DNA of 64,000 nucleotides from Saxidomus purpurata (GCA_022818135.1 JAFMSR010000006.1:30218522-30282521); one strand, 5' to 3'; counted from the first letter of the stretch, positions 30,591-44,235 are shown. The notes: generated by a model from the sequence alone, not told the origin. Numbers and translations: made by a program.

Positions 30591-31369
30591 AGTACTGTAA
30601 TATGCAAAAGTTTATTGTATATAATGTGCAATATTTCTATTTTAAGATGATACTACCATCTTTTAATGTATGTGTAGGTTATCATTGCTAATCAGTTCAC
30701 CTCTGATCTGATCAGGGTTGATATTATTTTCTTAAAAAACATTTCTTAATATGCGCAGTAGTGCCCCAGTCCTCCAGTTTCAGTTTTTTACCGATGTACT
30801 TTTACTGCAGTTTTTAGTGAAAGATTAGCAATGGTAACCTAACTTTTAACATGTACATAAAGTCTATGATAATGATTTAATTATAGTACACAATAGACAG
30901 ATTTTCACGTGACTTTTTTCGTCATAATGCTGACTTTGCAGTACTCTCAAGTAAAAGGGAGCAATCATAAATTAACGGAGAAATTGTGATAAAAAACTTT
31001 GCAGTTGAAGAGTATATGTGAAAACGACTAAATGAATTACCATATACCTTCCAATTCAAAAAGGTATAGTTATAGTCTTGGTAACGTGGCTTCCCCACAT
31101 GCTGCATCTCCCAGTTTAAATTCGCCCGAAAGGACGTATTATGGGAACACCCGTGGCGGGCGGGTGGCGTCCACACTTTGTCCGCTCTCAAAGTCAAACT
31201 GTTTGCATCTGATCTTCACCAAACTTGTAAAATGTTTGTCGGCATAATGTCTCGGCCAAGTTCGATAACAAGCCAAATCGACTTCTTCAACAAACTTCAT
31301 TTCAATGTTTAACAAACTCAACCTAACTTTGAAACAAGCCAACCCAAACGCCCCCCCGGAAAACACCCA

Positions 31370-31370
<1 letters not shown>

Positions 31371-31406
<36 letters not shown>

Positions 31407-31429
31407 CCCCCCCCCCCCCCCCCCCCCCC
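31371..31429. repeat. A34-C25 homopolymer junction
   Basis: A run of 34 A is followed directly by 25 C, preceded by other C-rich short runs. Possible assembly or polishing artefact. Confidence 0.8.
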
Positions 31430-32120
31430 ATTTTATTTCAATGTCTATTGACAAATTTACCGTTTTGTGTACGCTCTTTTGAAATTTTCGACATTTGCGA
31501 AGAAATGTCGAATATTTTATTATTGACAATTCCCATTGTGACTGCGTACTACCATTCACATATAAACAGGTGAGCACTTTCTTTATACATACACATGTAT
31601 ATCAATGTATCTGTATACTCATGTAAGCCCAGATCAGCCAACGCAATTGCCCAGCAGAATTCAACACTTTAGGCTTATTTCTGACAGGTTTGAAAGCATG
31701 GCATAATGTACCTCCTTGAACATTCAATATACCTCCTTGAACATTCAATAACTGTATTGTAGTAAACGAAACATTTATACAGTGTTCTATACATGTACTT
31801 ATATGTTGTAGAATTCAATATAGCTGGGTTTTAATAATCAGTGTTCATAGTAGTTGCAGGAGACTGTGTGGTGTACCCGGTAACACTGCGGAATATCCAC
31901 CATTCTACTTGTAGTTTATTACTTGTTTAGCACTCAGTGCCTTTAACCGCTTTTTGTAGCATCTTGCATTTCCTTTGAATTCATACTGCGAAATTATGCT
32001 GTTTGGTGCATTTTTGTGCATGTAACTAAAACTCATACTAGGCACAATGTGTATATTGTGCAGTGGCTGAATGTCATGAATATCATGTGCCTGTTTTATT
32101 CAACCGGTGGAGTCTGTGGT

Positions 32121-32165
<45 letters not shown>

Positions 32166-32640
32166 GCACGCACGCACGCACGCACACACGCACACACGCA
32201 CACGAACTTACACCACTTATTTATTAAAAAGATTCAGTAATTATATAGTTGGTTTGGTGTACTATGTAGGGTATCCCTTGTCTTGCTCTTCTTCCTATCT
32301 GTAGACAATACACATTTCCACAGACCCTCACCAAAGTTGCATGAACTCGCGCTACCTGATTTCCTGTAGCATAGTTGGCATCTAGTTTTACATCATGAAT
32401 AAAATAAAGCAATACTGTGAGGACTAAGAAAGATCGGGCTCCAGATGATTGGTCTCATGACAACTATATCTGTCAGTGGAATGGACAATGATAAAATGAA
32501 AATGTTGACTTCAATGAATGACAAAGTTACATGTACACAGAAAACCAACAACATTCTAATGGAATCAGGCAAATGAACCAGGCTTTGGAGGACAGCCAAA
32601 GTAAAATAGTATTATGCGCAAGGAACTTTAATCAACGTCA
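31430..32640. other. No gene seen apart from a microsatellite
   Basis: AT-rich sequence; the dinucleotide tract at 32123-32203 is listed separately. Frames overlapping that tract are artefacts. Confidence 0.45.
32123..32203. repeat. (CT)n-(CACG/CACA)n compound microsatellite
   Basis: About 20 CT units run into CACGCACG and CACACG units. Confidence 0.9.
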
Positions 32641-32958
32641 CATAATTGTTTTGATGCTAATTCGAGAGAGGGAAAACTTGAGAAGGAGCTGGATCAGATG
32701 AAGAACGCCTTATCCAAAGCTGAAGATGAGCTCAACTGCAACAGAGAAACAATGAATGAGCTCTTATGTGATAATCCCTTTGATTCTGAACAGTTTGCCT
32801 CTAATCCAATAGCCTCTAGCACACCAAGGAGTCCAGAGAATAAACGAGGCAAGCACTCGTTATTATCAAAGACTCAAGCTGTAATTAAAGAGTCGCCTAA
32901 GAAGCACACCAGTTGCAAACGAAAGGGCAACGCCAGTGAAAATAATATATCAAGCTGA
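32640..32958 (+). pseudogene. Orphan coding-like fragment, coiled coil plus basic Ser/Pro tail
   Basis: A frame open from about 32640 to the TGA at 32956 reads KLEKELDQMKNALSKAEDEL (coiled-coil heptads). Then come CDNPFDSEQFASNPIASSTP and a Lys-rich end with SPKKH. Composition and absence of stops suggest a real exon or retrocopy of a 3' end, not chance. I do not recognise the parent protein. No clear acceptor is visible, and the sequence after the stop looks like untranslated region. Confidence 0.35.
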
Positions 32959-33166
32959 AGATAAAAATATAAGAAGCCAGCAGCCCAGACGCTTATTATA
33001 ATAAGAAGAGAAGGTTCATGATGCATCATATGTTACGATGCAGGAAGTTGAACACATCGCAGTGGTTAAAGACTTAAAAGCTTAGTGATAACCAGCAGGA
33101 CTAGCATTATACATTGTTTTTGTCTGTTTAGATAACTGTGTATTTCTAAGTATACTCACTTAATTA

Positions 33167-33693
33167 TTATCCCCCGCCTTGATTGAGGAGATATGGTAAT
33201 ATGTTCCGTGTCCATCTGTCCGTCACACTTTTTCATGAGCATAACTCAAAAAGAATTCAAGGGAATTTATTTAAACTTTACGCATACCTTGCCTAATGTT
33301 TTATTATTCCCCTTAGTTACATTCTCTTGATTTGTCTTGTCCGCAGCATAACTCCAAAGTACTATAGGGAATTACTTGAAACTTAATACAGTTAGAGAGC
33401 ACAATAACGGAAAGTGCAGTGCTTAAGAACCATAACTCTACCTTTTCTATTTTTTTAATTCTCACCTTTCTTACATTTTCTTGAATTTCCTTGTCCGGAG
33501 CATAACTCCAAAAGTACTGAAGGGTATTACTTGAAATGTTATACAAATATAGAGCACAATGAGGAAAAGTACAGAACCCAAGAACCTTAACTGTACCTTG
33601 AACCTATAGCATCTCTATTCCTCTCACCTCAAGTTTTAATTCATAGAAAAAGCACTTGGCGGGGGATGGCCATGTCTAACATGGCTCTTGTTA
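33167..33693 (+). mobile_element. Tandem-core element E5, short form (two to three monomers)
   Basis: 5' TTATTATCCCCCGCC is complementary to 3' GGCGGGGGAT. The 3' end has the GGCCATGTCTAACATGGC hairpin and CTCTTGTTA. Monomers with GCATAACTCCAAA and GTACTRAAGGG are diverged relatives of E6. Confidence 0.7.
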
Positions 33694-33699
33694 TAATCT

Positions 33700-34315
33700 G
33701 AAATGTCAATAAAAAATTCGATTATTATACTTTTATTTGACTGACAAAAACTATCACTATTATATAGATTTAAAATTATATCAGTCAAATAATACTCTGT
33801 CATGTTTAGTGTGGATTATTGTTATAAGTCAGAAATAACCCATTATTGAAGCTCACCTCAGCACAATATGGGCAAGGTAAGTTTCTTTTCTCACCCTATG
33901 TCTGTATGTATGGGCATCATGACCCTCTACCAAGGTTGTTCAAATGATTTTGTTTCTGGTAAAAAATCTGTTTCTACAGCTTTAATATTAAGTTGAGCAA
34001 TCCAGTGCCATCACGTCCTCTCTTCTCTATTGATTGTTGTTAAAAATGGAATTAAATAAATTCCAGGTCAGCAAGAGCTGTGACTGAATACGCCAGTTCT
34101 CAAAAATAAATCGCACAGTCAGAAAACCAGTTATGGAAACAGCTGTCTAGAAATGGAAGAAATACACGTATGAACATTATTGTACACATATTATACTTAC
34201 ATTTTTACTACCAACAAAGATATAAAAAATGGATTTTCTTCCTTTGCACATTTATGATATAATGCTCAACATGTATATCTTTTGAGATGTTCTGCTGCAG
34301 TTTATTAGTTTCTTA
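33700..34315. other. No gene seen
   Basis: AT-rich. A short piece at 33920-33955 (GACCCTCTACCAAGGTTGTTCAAATGA) resembles the E1 monomer and may be an E1 scrap. Confidence 0.4.
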
Positions 34316-34327
34316 CATGAGCACGCA

Positions 34328-34690
34328 GTTCAGATGGAAATATCTGACACTAAGGGTAACTGTTTTGGCGGGAACGAGGCTCTGCCGAGTTCCCGCGAAA
34401 CAGTTACCCGAAGTGACGGATATTTCCATCTGAACCAAGTATCTCATGGTAGAAACTTTTTCTTGCATACCGTCTTGCACTTTAAAATAGATATTTAAAT
34501 ACAAACTTATCGAAATGATGCATTTTAATACAAAAAAAACGTTATTCAGATGCTGTGTTTGGGAAAGTGACGTCACATTGTTTATAACGTTACGTCACAA
34601 GTAATTCACGCGAGTCGTCTTACATGGGGGGGGGGGGGTGTAAGATGAGATTTTCCAGCACTGGTAAAAACTGCAGATATCCCAATCTGG
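34328..34690. mobile_element. Fold-back repeat family, copy 1, with a long 5' hairpin
   Basis: The first 110 bp form a two-part hairpin. GTTCAGATGGAAATATC pairs with GATATTTCCATCTGAAC, and inside it GGGTAACTGTTTTGGCGGGAAC pairs with its near-perfect inverse. The rest (TCTTGCATACCGTCTTGCAC, GTGACGTCACA, a G13 run, CAGCACTGGTAAAAACTGCAG) recurs at 36182-36500. Confidence 0.65.
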
Positions 34691-35788
34691 TGTGCAAGAA
34701 AATATGTGTCTGATGTTTTTCTTCCAGCCAAAGGACGAAGGTTCCACTTCAAAGCAGCATTTATCCACTACCACTGATTTCTTTCATGCGATACCATGGA
34801 TACGATAGTCATAAGCCTGACAACTACAAGAAAGGCATGTATCGTGATACATGCATGTCATAATTTGTTATCACATTTACATGTGCGCTGTTTATCCATG
34901 TATAAGGGTTGCAGTGTATTGTTTTAAATGAATTTATACATAACATATGTTACTCATTTGTTTAAGCCTGCTAAATAAAGTATAAAAAAACGAACATTTT
35001 AGAGTCTAAAAACCGGGATTAAAGTTTTAAGCCTTAACAGTAGATTCAACAAATTGATAAATAGTCGCAACTTTAATGCATTAAAGGATTTGAGAATCAA
35101 TTAAAGGGAAATAACGCAATTTAAGCAGCATTCTAATATGCCTACGGTATATTTCTATAGTCAATTCGAGTGCATTAATATGATTAAAGCACTCGGAAAA
35201 GTAGGCGGAGTTTCGGACATGGAAGTAGCTCCTTCCGACTTTTCTAATTTACTCCCGCGCAAAAATAAAATATAGAAATGGAAATAATATCAGTATAAAT
35301 ACATCAGTCGCATGAAAAAGATTTGTTTAAGAACCTAAATATTATTTTTGATTGCGTAAAGTAAGCCTTAGGATACCCTCACCTTGTTTTCCTTAAAAAA
35401 TGCCAAGAAATTCAGGATTAACAGTCATACAATGTTTTGATTCCGGGAGACAAAACCATGAATGAAAACGTTTACGTCATCACACTGACGTCATTACTCC
35501 ACGTTAAAACGGTACGCATTTAAATCGATTGGCTGCTTTGTTAGGTTCTGAATCTGACGTCTTCTGCATAATGTCAGTCAGGTATTTCTTTTTTATATTT
35601 TATGTATTAGATGATTAAACTAAAAGAAGTTTGTATAATATAGTTATGTTTGATATCTTGAATGGTTGCCCGAATAGGGGAGTGAATTCCAACAGCTACT
35701 ATTTATGCTGTTTTTCACATTACCGCCGAACTGAAAAAGGTTCGTAGTAGTTACGATAGTTTTCAAAAAATCGGCTTCTAAGAATCGA

Positions 35789-35951
35789 AATAATCTATGT
35801 CTTGGGTGCTTTATCGAAATTGAAGCATTTCCCATCGGTAATGTGCCTGCGTAATAATTCACTCGGGCTTCGCCCTCGTGAATATTCCGCCAGGCACACA
35901 CCTCCGGGGAATGCTTCAATTTCGATAAAGCACTCCAAGCCATAGATTATT
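35789..35951. repeat. Long palindrome of about 160 bp
   Basis: AATAATCTATG...GGGTGCTTTATCGAAATTG...AGCATT on the left is inverted on the right as AATGCTTCAATTTCG...CATAGATTATT, around a GGGCTTCGCCC centre. Confidence 0.75.
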
Positions 35952-36181
35952 TCTTAATTGAAGTTTTCATTGAATTACACTCCCATATAATTTTACATAT
36001 TTAAGTTAAAAAACAACTATATCTTTCAATGAAAAGGATATAAAAACCCTTTTACTAAATTACCAGGCATAAGATGTACAAACGAAATTTTCGGACAACT
36101 ACAACACGGAATACCCGGATGTCGACTTAATATAACTTTGATCATTTTGTTTTGGCCGTCTGTGATGAACTGTTATAATCA

Positions 36182-36500
36182 CTGAGGGTAACTGTTTCGC
36201 GGGAACTCGGCTCTCTTACCCGAAGTGACGGATATTTCCATCTGAACCAAGTATCTCATGGAAGAAACTTTTTCTTGCATACCGTCTTGCACTTTGAAAT
36301 AGATATTTAAAAACAAACTTATCGAAATAATGCATTTTAGTATAAAAACAAACGTTCTTTAGATGCTATGTTCGGGAAAGTGACGTCACAACGTTACGTC
36401 ATTAGTAATTCACATAAGTCGTCTTACACGGGGGGGGGGTGTAAAATGAGATTTTCCAGTACTGGTAAAAACTGCAGATATCACCATCTGGTTTGCAAGA
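36182..36500. mobile_element. Fold-back repeat family, copy 2, hairpin collapsed
   Basis: Matches 34328-34690 from GGGTAACTGTTTCGCGGGAAC onward, but the inner hairpin arm is largely deleted. The G run is shorter. Confidence 0.6.
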
Positions 36501-36782
36501 AAGACTGAAGACGTTTAGAGTATTTTATTGTCTATTCGCATTCGGTATTATCCAATTACAAAGTGCCTTACAGCGGAGTAAATTTCTCAATTAAAAGAAT
36601 GTTAAACATTCTACTTGTCATTTCATTGGCGTTTGAAAAGCGAGCTTAATACGGCTGTGCTGAAAAAAAAACACAATGCTGTTCTTTTTCCATGGCATTG
36701 GAAGCAGTACGTTTTGTCAATCGTTAGCAACAGGCTTACAGCGCACGCAACTCTTTGATTAATTTTAGGAACCAGCAAATAG

Positions 36783-37108
36783 GTGGTGCGGTGGTCGTAT
36801 GGTTAACGCTCTGAACTACCAATCCGGAGGTTCGATTCTCGGCCGGGGCACTGTACATTTCAGGAACGCTTTTCAGTGTTTCCAACCTATCTGAGATGAA
36901 CTGGTAAGAAACCCAATGGTAGTCGTGCGTGTACCAGTGCTATTCATCGGACATGTAAAGAACCCAGGGGTCTATTCTCAAAAGAGCTAGAGTATGGTAC
37001 CCGGATTATCTTGTATCTGTTTCTGTCTTTAAAAAAAGGGGGCAGGCACAATGAAAATAAGAGCTTGCTCTTTATTGTGTTATCCTTGGTACTTGGTACT
37101 AAAACTAA
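36783..37108 (+). mobile_element. tRNA-derived SINE, family 2, copy 1
   Basis: The head reads GTGCGGTGGTCGTATGGTTA with the B box GGTTCGATTCTCG. The body contains GGAACGCTTTTCAGTGTTTC, TACCCGGATTATCTTGTATC and an end TTGGTACTAAAA. Copies occur at 57141-57468 and, truncated and reversed, at 59524-59760. Confidence 0.75.
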
Positions 37109-37109
37109 A

Positions 37110-38800
37110 ATAACCCCTAGTTCTTTCACTATACCGCTTTTAAACTATTCTAAACGTCAATGGCTATGTAAACCTTTACATTTAATCTATTACATTGTAT
37201 GCCAATTCAATTCGTTAGAACTGCAATAGACATGTCTTCTACTTTCTCCTCTTACTTACTCTTGTATCTACAAATAAAATGCAACGTAAGCGCATGTGTG
37301 TTTCTAGTTATCTCGGTCTTGACCTGTTCACTTATTCTTATATTAAGTAATCTGGGCTCGCTAAGTTATCAAGGCTAATATTGGTGACTATCTGTTACGG
37401 ATAGTCCCATGTTATTTGGGCGACAACTCTGATAGGCCTTGACATTTAGTGGTGTTTGGCCGTAATACATTGGAAACTTCATCGTATTTACGTCATGTAC
37501 TTCTAAATGTGAAGGTGTGTAGAAATCTCACCCGCCACCCCCTCGCGTTACTGATGTGTACTTACAAAGATAGCATGAATCGGTATAAAAGTTCAAGTAA
37601 GCATTCTATATATAGGGTAATGTAGATCTATAACTGTCGAATCCTTTGATTTTAGTGTATGTCAGTTTTTGACTGTCATTAGTAGGTACTGCCTACCTAT
37701 ATCTTGCATGATTTCATAAAAGGTCTACCAGAGCCTAGAAACTTCTAGATCTATGGTACGGCTCAAGTAAAAAGCAACACGTACATCGGCAGGATTTTCC
37801 AATGTTCATGTTCTGTGACTGGCGGCCAACGAACTGTTGTATACTTAAATTTATCTGTAGCATATAAATTCAGACTCCAAAGGTCAGAATTAAAATATTA
37901 TAATGCAGCATGATTCAAACGTTCGGCTTATTGTTAAATCATTGTTTTTGTTCAAACAATGCCCAATTATGGACTGTGTGCCGATTTGAAGCAATTGTGA
38001 CTTTGATAAAGATGCACTCATTGGTCGTTTGAAATGAATCCCGTGCTGTGAATGTTTAAATGTGTTGAAAGACAACTTGTGAAAATGAATAATTGTCATG
38101 TATTGTTGAGTGAATCTTGACAGTTGTTGGCAGAATGGAACTAGATCGTGACATTTGGAAACAGAAGTTTTGAAACTACGGATCCGTGCCGAGATTTTAT
38201 TTGTCTCTCTAGTATCCAATCGACACAAAGTATTGTTGCTATTTGAACTTACAAAATAGTTAGCATTTTCATAATTGTTTTATATTTGTTTTAACCACTC
38301 CGTGCGGTCTAAACGCATATATCAAACAAAGAGCAGGAAACATGCGCTCATTGATTGACATAATATTACATGTATACAGCTGTAAACATACAGACTTTAT
38401 GTAACGATATTTTAATTTGGCTGACGAATATTTTATTTCCTCGAAAAAAGAGATAGGAGGCGGTTTTGCGGTAGTGAACAATTTAGTTTTATACTGTAAG
38501 ACAAGATAATTACTTTTCCCATAAATTGTTGACCGCATCGCCTTGGGTGCTAGGACTCTAAAAATATCGTCTCTCCTTTCCCAGGAAAAAGTTGATGATT
38601 CATGGCCGTACATGTGTGTACAATACTGGTACACAGACGAATAAAACGTGTTACACTTTCAGATAATCTGAAATATATCTTTTAATATCTTTAAAAGAAA
38701 ATTGTCGGCGCGATTTTATTAAAAAGATGGGTAGCTAGATTTTATAGAAAAGTAATCATGTAAAGCCGCATTGTCAAATATTACATGTACCTGGTGAGAA
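37110..38800. other. No gene supported; two unexplained minus-strand frames
   Basis: Minus-strand frames of 112 codons (37890-38228) and 121 codons (38269-38634) are longer than most chance frames here. They have no recognisable domain, signal peptide or splice support. Confidence 0.35.
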
Positions 38801-38805
38801 AAAAT

Positions 38806-38888
38806 GTGAACCCTGGACGCGAACCCAGCACTGTCCGCTAAACAGTTTAACGGGCGAATGCTCTCCCGACTAAGCTAACCGGCCACTC
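38806..38888 (-). mobile_element. tRNA-like SINE head
   Basis: The minus strand reads GGCCGGTTAGCTTAGTCGGG (A box) and GCTGGGTTCGCGTCCAGG (T arm and B box). The acceptor ends do not pair, so this is tRNA-derived, not a working tRNA gene. Confidence 0.5.
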
Positions 38889-38889
38889 A

Positions 38890-39756
38890 AACGTTATCTC
38901 CCCGTAACACATGCATTAGGAAAACACACTTAAAATTTGTTTTTCTTATCAAATATGTTCCTCATAATATTGATCATTACTCACAGGTCGAGAAACTATA
39001 ATTATACATGTACTCTACACTTATAATTAACATTAGTTTGGAGATAACAACATATTGCCATAGTGATAAATATGAACTTTTTACGTACTAAAATGATAAA
39101 ACCATTCACGAAAGACCGTAAACGTAAAAGCATTTTATTGACCTTGTTGCGACATTATCCAACAAAATGTGCCTCACAGGGTAGATTACAATCCGAAACA
39201 TGTTAAACAATCTACTTGTCATTTAATTGGCGGTTGGAATTTTACCAATTTCCGGTCAAACGTGCACACCTATGTTTAAAATGAGTCAATTGCCATCATG
39301 CCAGGGACCGGATACTACTAGGATAGCCAATCAGGAGCGCCTCTTAATGTTAATATAAACAATTACGAAAATCAACAGCTGATAAATTAATCTAAATGTA
39401 TACATTGTATTTACAATAAAATCACGAATCCAGCGTTTTCCCCTACTTTTAAAAACTGAGTAACTATCTAATAAATCCTTAGACGTGTTGACAGTTGCGC
39501 CAAAGTGCACATTCTGATACCGTAAATTTTCTTTTGAAGAACCCTTTTAACCTAAAGTATTTAATTTTACTGTTCAAAGTCCTTTAGGGATAAGATATGT
39601 GGTATGTGATGTGTACATTTTCATTACGTTTAATTTTCATTTCATTTCATTTTGTGTATTAACTATGCTATCTTCCTCAGAAGGCCACATTAAAAATATA
39701 TAAATATTTTGTATACATGTATTTGTCATAATGTGTTTACCTTCTTTAAATAAAGA

Positions 39757-39799
<43 letters not shown>

Positions 39800-42700
39800 C
39801 AAAGCACAGTCTACTTTAGAGAAAATAGTCTGTTCAAAATATTAAAATAAAAATCTTTCTTAAAAAAGCATGAACTTGTTAAGATACAGTATAATAATGT
39901 TTTTAGTTCCGTTTAAGACAAAATACTGGAGTTTCGTATTTGTACATTAGTTTACAATGTACATACGTTTGTACAATCATCAGATATCATTTAAACGATA
40001 TCTTGGTGATTACATTGTTAGTATTTCACTTATTTTTACAGGCGGGCAGTTTTCCTAACGAAGGCCCAATACTACAAACCTGTCCTCCGTAAGAAACTGT
40101 CAACTTTCTCATTTTTTTTTTATAAAAAGACATGTGTCGGTTGAAGGCCCGAACACATGACCCTCGGCCATTGAACGGTTACTGTGATTTACACTAATTA
40201 CACAGAACAGTTTCAGTTTCGGTTATTATGGTGTCATTGTCTACCAAGAAGCTATTTTTTATAAACCGTCTGCACTAATTTTAAATTGACGTTTAATTTC
40301 AAATATATGTAAATATGCACGTATAATGAATTAACCAATACATTAACGTTATAGCTATTTATGTTAATGAAATTTATGTTTCTTGTTTTGGAAAATGGAC
40401 AACAGAAGTGTATTTATATCTTAAAGTTTTAGGACACAGATAGCTAGTATGTAATACAATCATATACATTATGAAAGACCTGCCATAATCTTTATCAACA
40501 CAAACAGCGTGATTTCTATCATATCAGGTTCATTGCAAAGTGTTTTATCTATGTTTTAGAAAAGTACAATAGTAAGAACACTATTCAATGTCCTACTGGT
40601 CTGGAATTGAATTGGAGGACAGTGGTTTTGAGATATTCGTTAAGGAAATGTAGCGTTTAGTTTAGGGAAATAATACTATTTGTAATGTATTGAGCTTAAA
40701 TTAACCCTTTCCCAAGTTATGATGAATAATTTTCACTGGTGTGTTACTTTTCTGAATAACTAACATTTGTAACCGATATTAACCCTTTTGTTCAACGGAC
40801 GAAATGAAAATGTGAAATGCATTTTCTAATATTGTAACTGATTAATCGGATGATATCAAAAATAAATTTAAAAAGGAAAATAGGGAAAACTATTTTGTTT
40901 GTTATCGTGCTTATCATAGGGTCCACCAACATCGTTCAGGTCATAGACTGCCACGTCATGCCCCGGAATGAACTGTCGATGTATATTGGGGCTCATAATA
41001 AATGCCCAGCTTCTCAATTGTTGTAAATATTAAAATAAACCAGGCTCATAATGCTTTTCCCCTTGGAACCTAAGCTTCTTAAAATTGTAAGATATAGCTA
41101 ATAAATTCAATTAACCTAGATCCAATGGGAAAGCTGAGCTGGATTTCATAGAGGGAAAGCATGGCATTTATAGAGCCCTCTTTATTTTAAGATTTTGGAC
41201 CATGATTTGGAAGCTTGGCACACGCTTTGTTATGAGCAATTGATATGATATGTATGATTTCCCTATTTTCCGGGTTACGTCCGGATATCCACGATTAAGA
41301 GTTAAATGTTAGAAAATAATTCAATTTATTACGTCCGTAAGTGTAACTATCCAACAAATCAGAATAGTACTCTCCATTTTTATCGTTCACTGGGGAAGCG
41401 TGTTGAGTAATAAACTTATTTTATGTCATGTACTTATCACGACTTTTAAATGAAGATCTTCACCGGACACCATTTTCACTTCCACGGACATTTTCCTATT
41501 TATTCCAAACAGAGATAGTCTAAATAGTTTCAAGGCCTTTGTTTTGATTAAGATATCTCTTTATACAGATATAGCATTGTATGAAAATAGATATCTCAGT
41601 CATGAATTTTAAAACAACCGTCTATTTTAAGACATATACTTTACATATACGATTAGATTTCCCTGATACTAAAAGCGACATTTCCTAATATTACACTAAA
41701 ACTACTTGGGACATTCATTCAAAACATGAGATATAAATCTGTTTAAAGAATGATATCTAATAGTATTTTACAAAGATACTTCTCTGAATTTAAGAGACAT
41801 CCCCTATTTAGGACAATGATATCTCTATGAAATAAGATAGTATTCCTTTTTTCTTTTGTGTTAAATAGTTAAAGGAGTGTCTTTCTATTTTCAAGGATGT
41901 CATTCCTTTTGATACTTCCAGCTATGTTTTCCGTTCTAAGATATCGTTTTGCATAGATAGATACCCTAAATACACCTTTATCGTCCATTTGATAACTATA
42001 AACAAGTATAAGCTTTTTTTATAACAGTTCGTTAAATACTTAAATGAATTAATGAACTAACCTACGTTATTTGACCATTTCCAACCATTACCTAAAGTGG
42101 TTTGTAGGGAGATATAAGTTGTCAACTTCAGATATATAATCATGTACCTTAAACAAAGATATCTAAATATTTATGCACAAAGATAAGTGTGTACTTGTTT
42201 ACTGCCTGAAGTTAAGAGGATTTATTCTTCTATTTGGTCGGCTGTTAGTCTGTTACTGAGATGATTAGCAATCTCTTTTTTTCCTTTTAGTGGTTGGAAA
42301 ATGTAAAAGTGATATCTTTCTTTGATCAAAATGTTATGATAATCTCCTTTACGATAAAGATATGGGTTAACCACTGTTCATTGTGCAGTTTTACATTTTA
42401 GCAAATAATTGATACTTCTATCTTTTATCCATGTAAAACGACAAATTATGTTATAATGCTTATGTAATGTCTATTATTTAGTAACAGTTCTTTAAATTCT
42501 TAAGCCAATTAATAAACCGATACCGGTCATACGCCGGTGTCATTCCGGTACGGGCATTTGGGTCCATTACCAGTTACCTTATGACTCGATTTTTATAGTT
42601 GAATAATTTGTCAACTTCATTTTTGAATGGATGTATCATTGTACCTCACTGACAATAATTTATCAAAGATTGAGGATACACGCAAGATCATAGTATTGTA

Positions 42701-44235
42701 CCTTGTTTAACTGCCTAAGTTAAAGGATTTATTATAATATTGCTGTGTTAACTTTGTTTTAATTAACGCTGAATGAAAATAGGGCTCGTATATACAATCT
42801 AATGGGAAAAAAACAACGGAAAGAGCATAAACACTATTTAAAGCTTTTTCATGAAATTCAATATGATTTCGTTTCTTTTTTAAATCATAAATGATACACT
42901 GAGAAAGAGTTACTAAATTGTAAATGCACAAACCAGATAGTCAAGTATCCTAGAGGGTAGATTTAATCGGTCTCTGTTAAAAAGTCTGTTAAGATTATTT
43001 GCATCTCCAATTTCAAAATATTTACATGAAAGCTTTCTTTCTTGGCCCGCTGTGATACGTAGTATCACAGTTTTTCTTGTACATATTTTATCGTTGAGTA
43101 TCAGTCGTAAATCCGAACTTGTCTTTTTTTCTATATGAAGATAGCTGTGTTTATAAATCATTTGATTGATTATAAAGCTGTCTACCTCTCATAACAAATA
43201 CACAAACTTACAGCAAAAATCTTATAATTTCATATCCGTAAAATTGGTTTGTACTTCGCAAGTCGCAGAATTTCGAACTGGGAACTGAGAAAGCAGTTTA
43301 CAGTTCGCACTAGCAACTGGTCTGCAATTTTCAATTCGCTGTTGTTGTTTAACGCCCGTTCCAACCTTGGTCATTTTAACAGGCGGGCAGTTCCTGGGTA
43401 GAACCAGTACTACATGTACACGCCAATCATCCGTAAGAAACTGCCAACTTGAGCAATGCTCCTTTTTAAAGTAAAGATGACAATTTTAGTAAAATTTTCG
43501 GTTTAAAGAGACACTTTCTATAACTGGTGTCACACTAAATAAATTCAAAAGCATTAATAATAGAATATTTACATGTTTTAAATGTTTAAGCTATACCTTT
43601 AAGTACGGTAAACTATTTAATAATCTATGTAGAGTTGTTGATTTAAAGGATGTAGGGAGTGCTCCTTTAAAGCAATTTAAATTAAACATTAAACTTTACT
43701 TTACCTAGTATATAAAAAGGTAAGTATTGATAACATTGCAGCATATAAAGTAACATAACTGTTCCAAATGACTAAATCTTAAAAGAAAAGAAATGCATTA
43801 TAAACACATTAGAAATAAATTGTATCAAATCGACTTCTCTTATTGGCATATAGAATGAAAACAAACCTACCAAATGAGGTGGATTTTCAGTTAAGATCAT
43901 CAAAATGGTTTTACAATTCATTCGATAGTAAAAACACATATTTTGGTTGTAACTTGATAATATTGTTGTTCATGATTAAATTCTTTGACAAAAGTCTTTC
44001 ATCACATTTTTGATGTAAATATAACTTTCAATTAATTGCGCCGCGATGTATCTTCAATGGGGTAATTGAAAACCGCAAAAGTTGTTGCGATCGATTTAAG
44101 GTAAATAGCACCTTTTTAGCAGCGGATAACCCTTTCTCTTTATGTTACTTCAAAAATTCTGCTCCTCGTTAAAACAAAATTATATTCTAACTGGACAAAA
44201 CAAAGAATACCGCTGATCGAAACTGACCGTTCTCA
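38890..44235. other. Long gene-free stretch with SINE and LINE scraps
   Basis: An AATAAAG followed by (ATT)n at 39748-39798 looks like a LINE 3' end on the plus strand. Fragments with AACAGGCGGGCAGTT near 40040-40215 and 43345-43470 share a SINE-like module on the minus strand. No exon with convincing protein content was seen. Confidence 0.45.

Noticed and set aside
31323..31577. Minus-strand frame with poly-Gly and poly-Phe
   Set aside because: It translates the A34-C25 homopolymers.
32016..32304. Plus-strand frames with SLSLSL and HARTHA repeats
   Set aside because: They translate a CT/CA microsatellite.
37890..38634. Two minus-strand frames of 112 and 121 codons
   Set aside because: No domain, signal peptide, codon pattern or splice support; left as unexplained.
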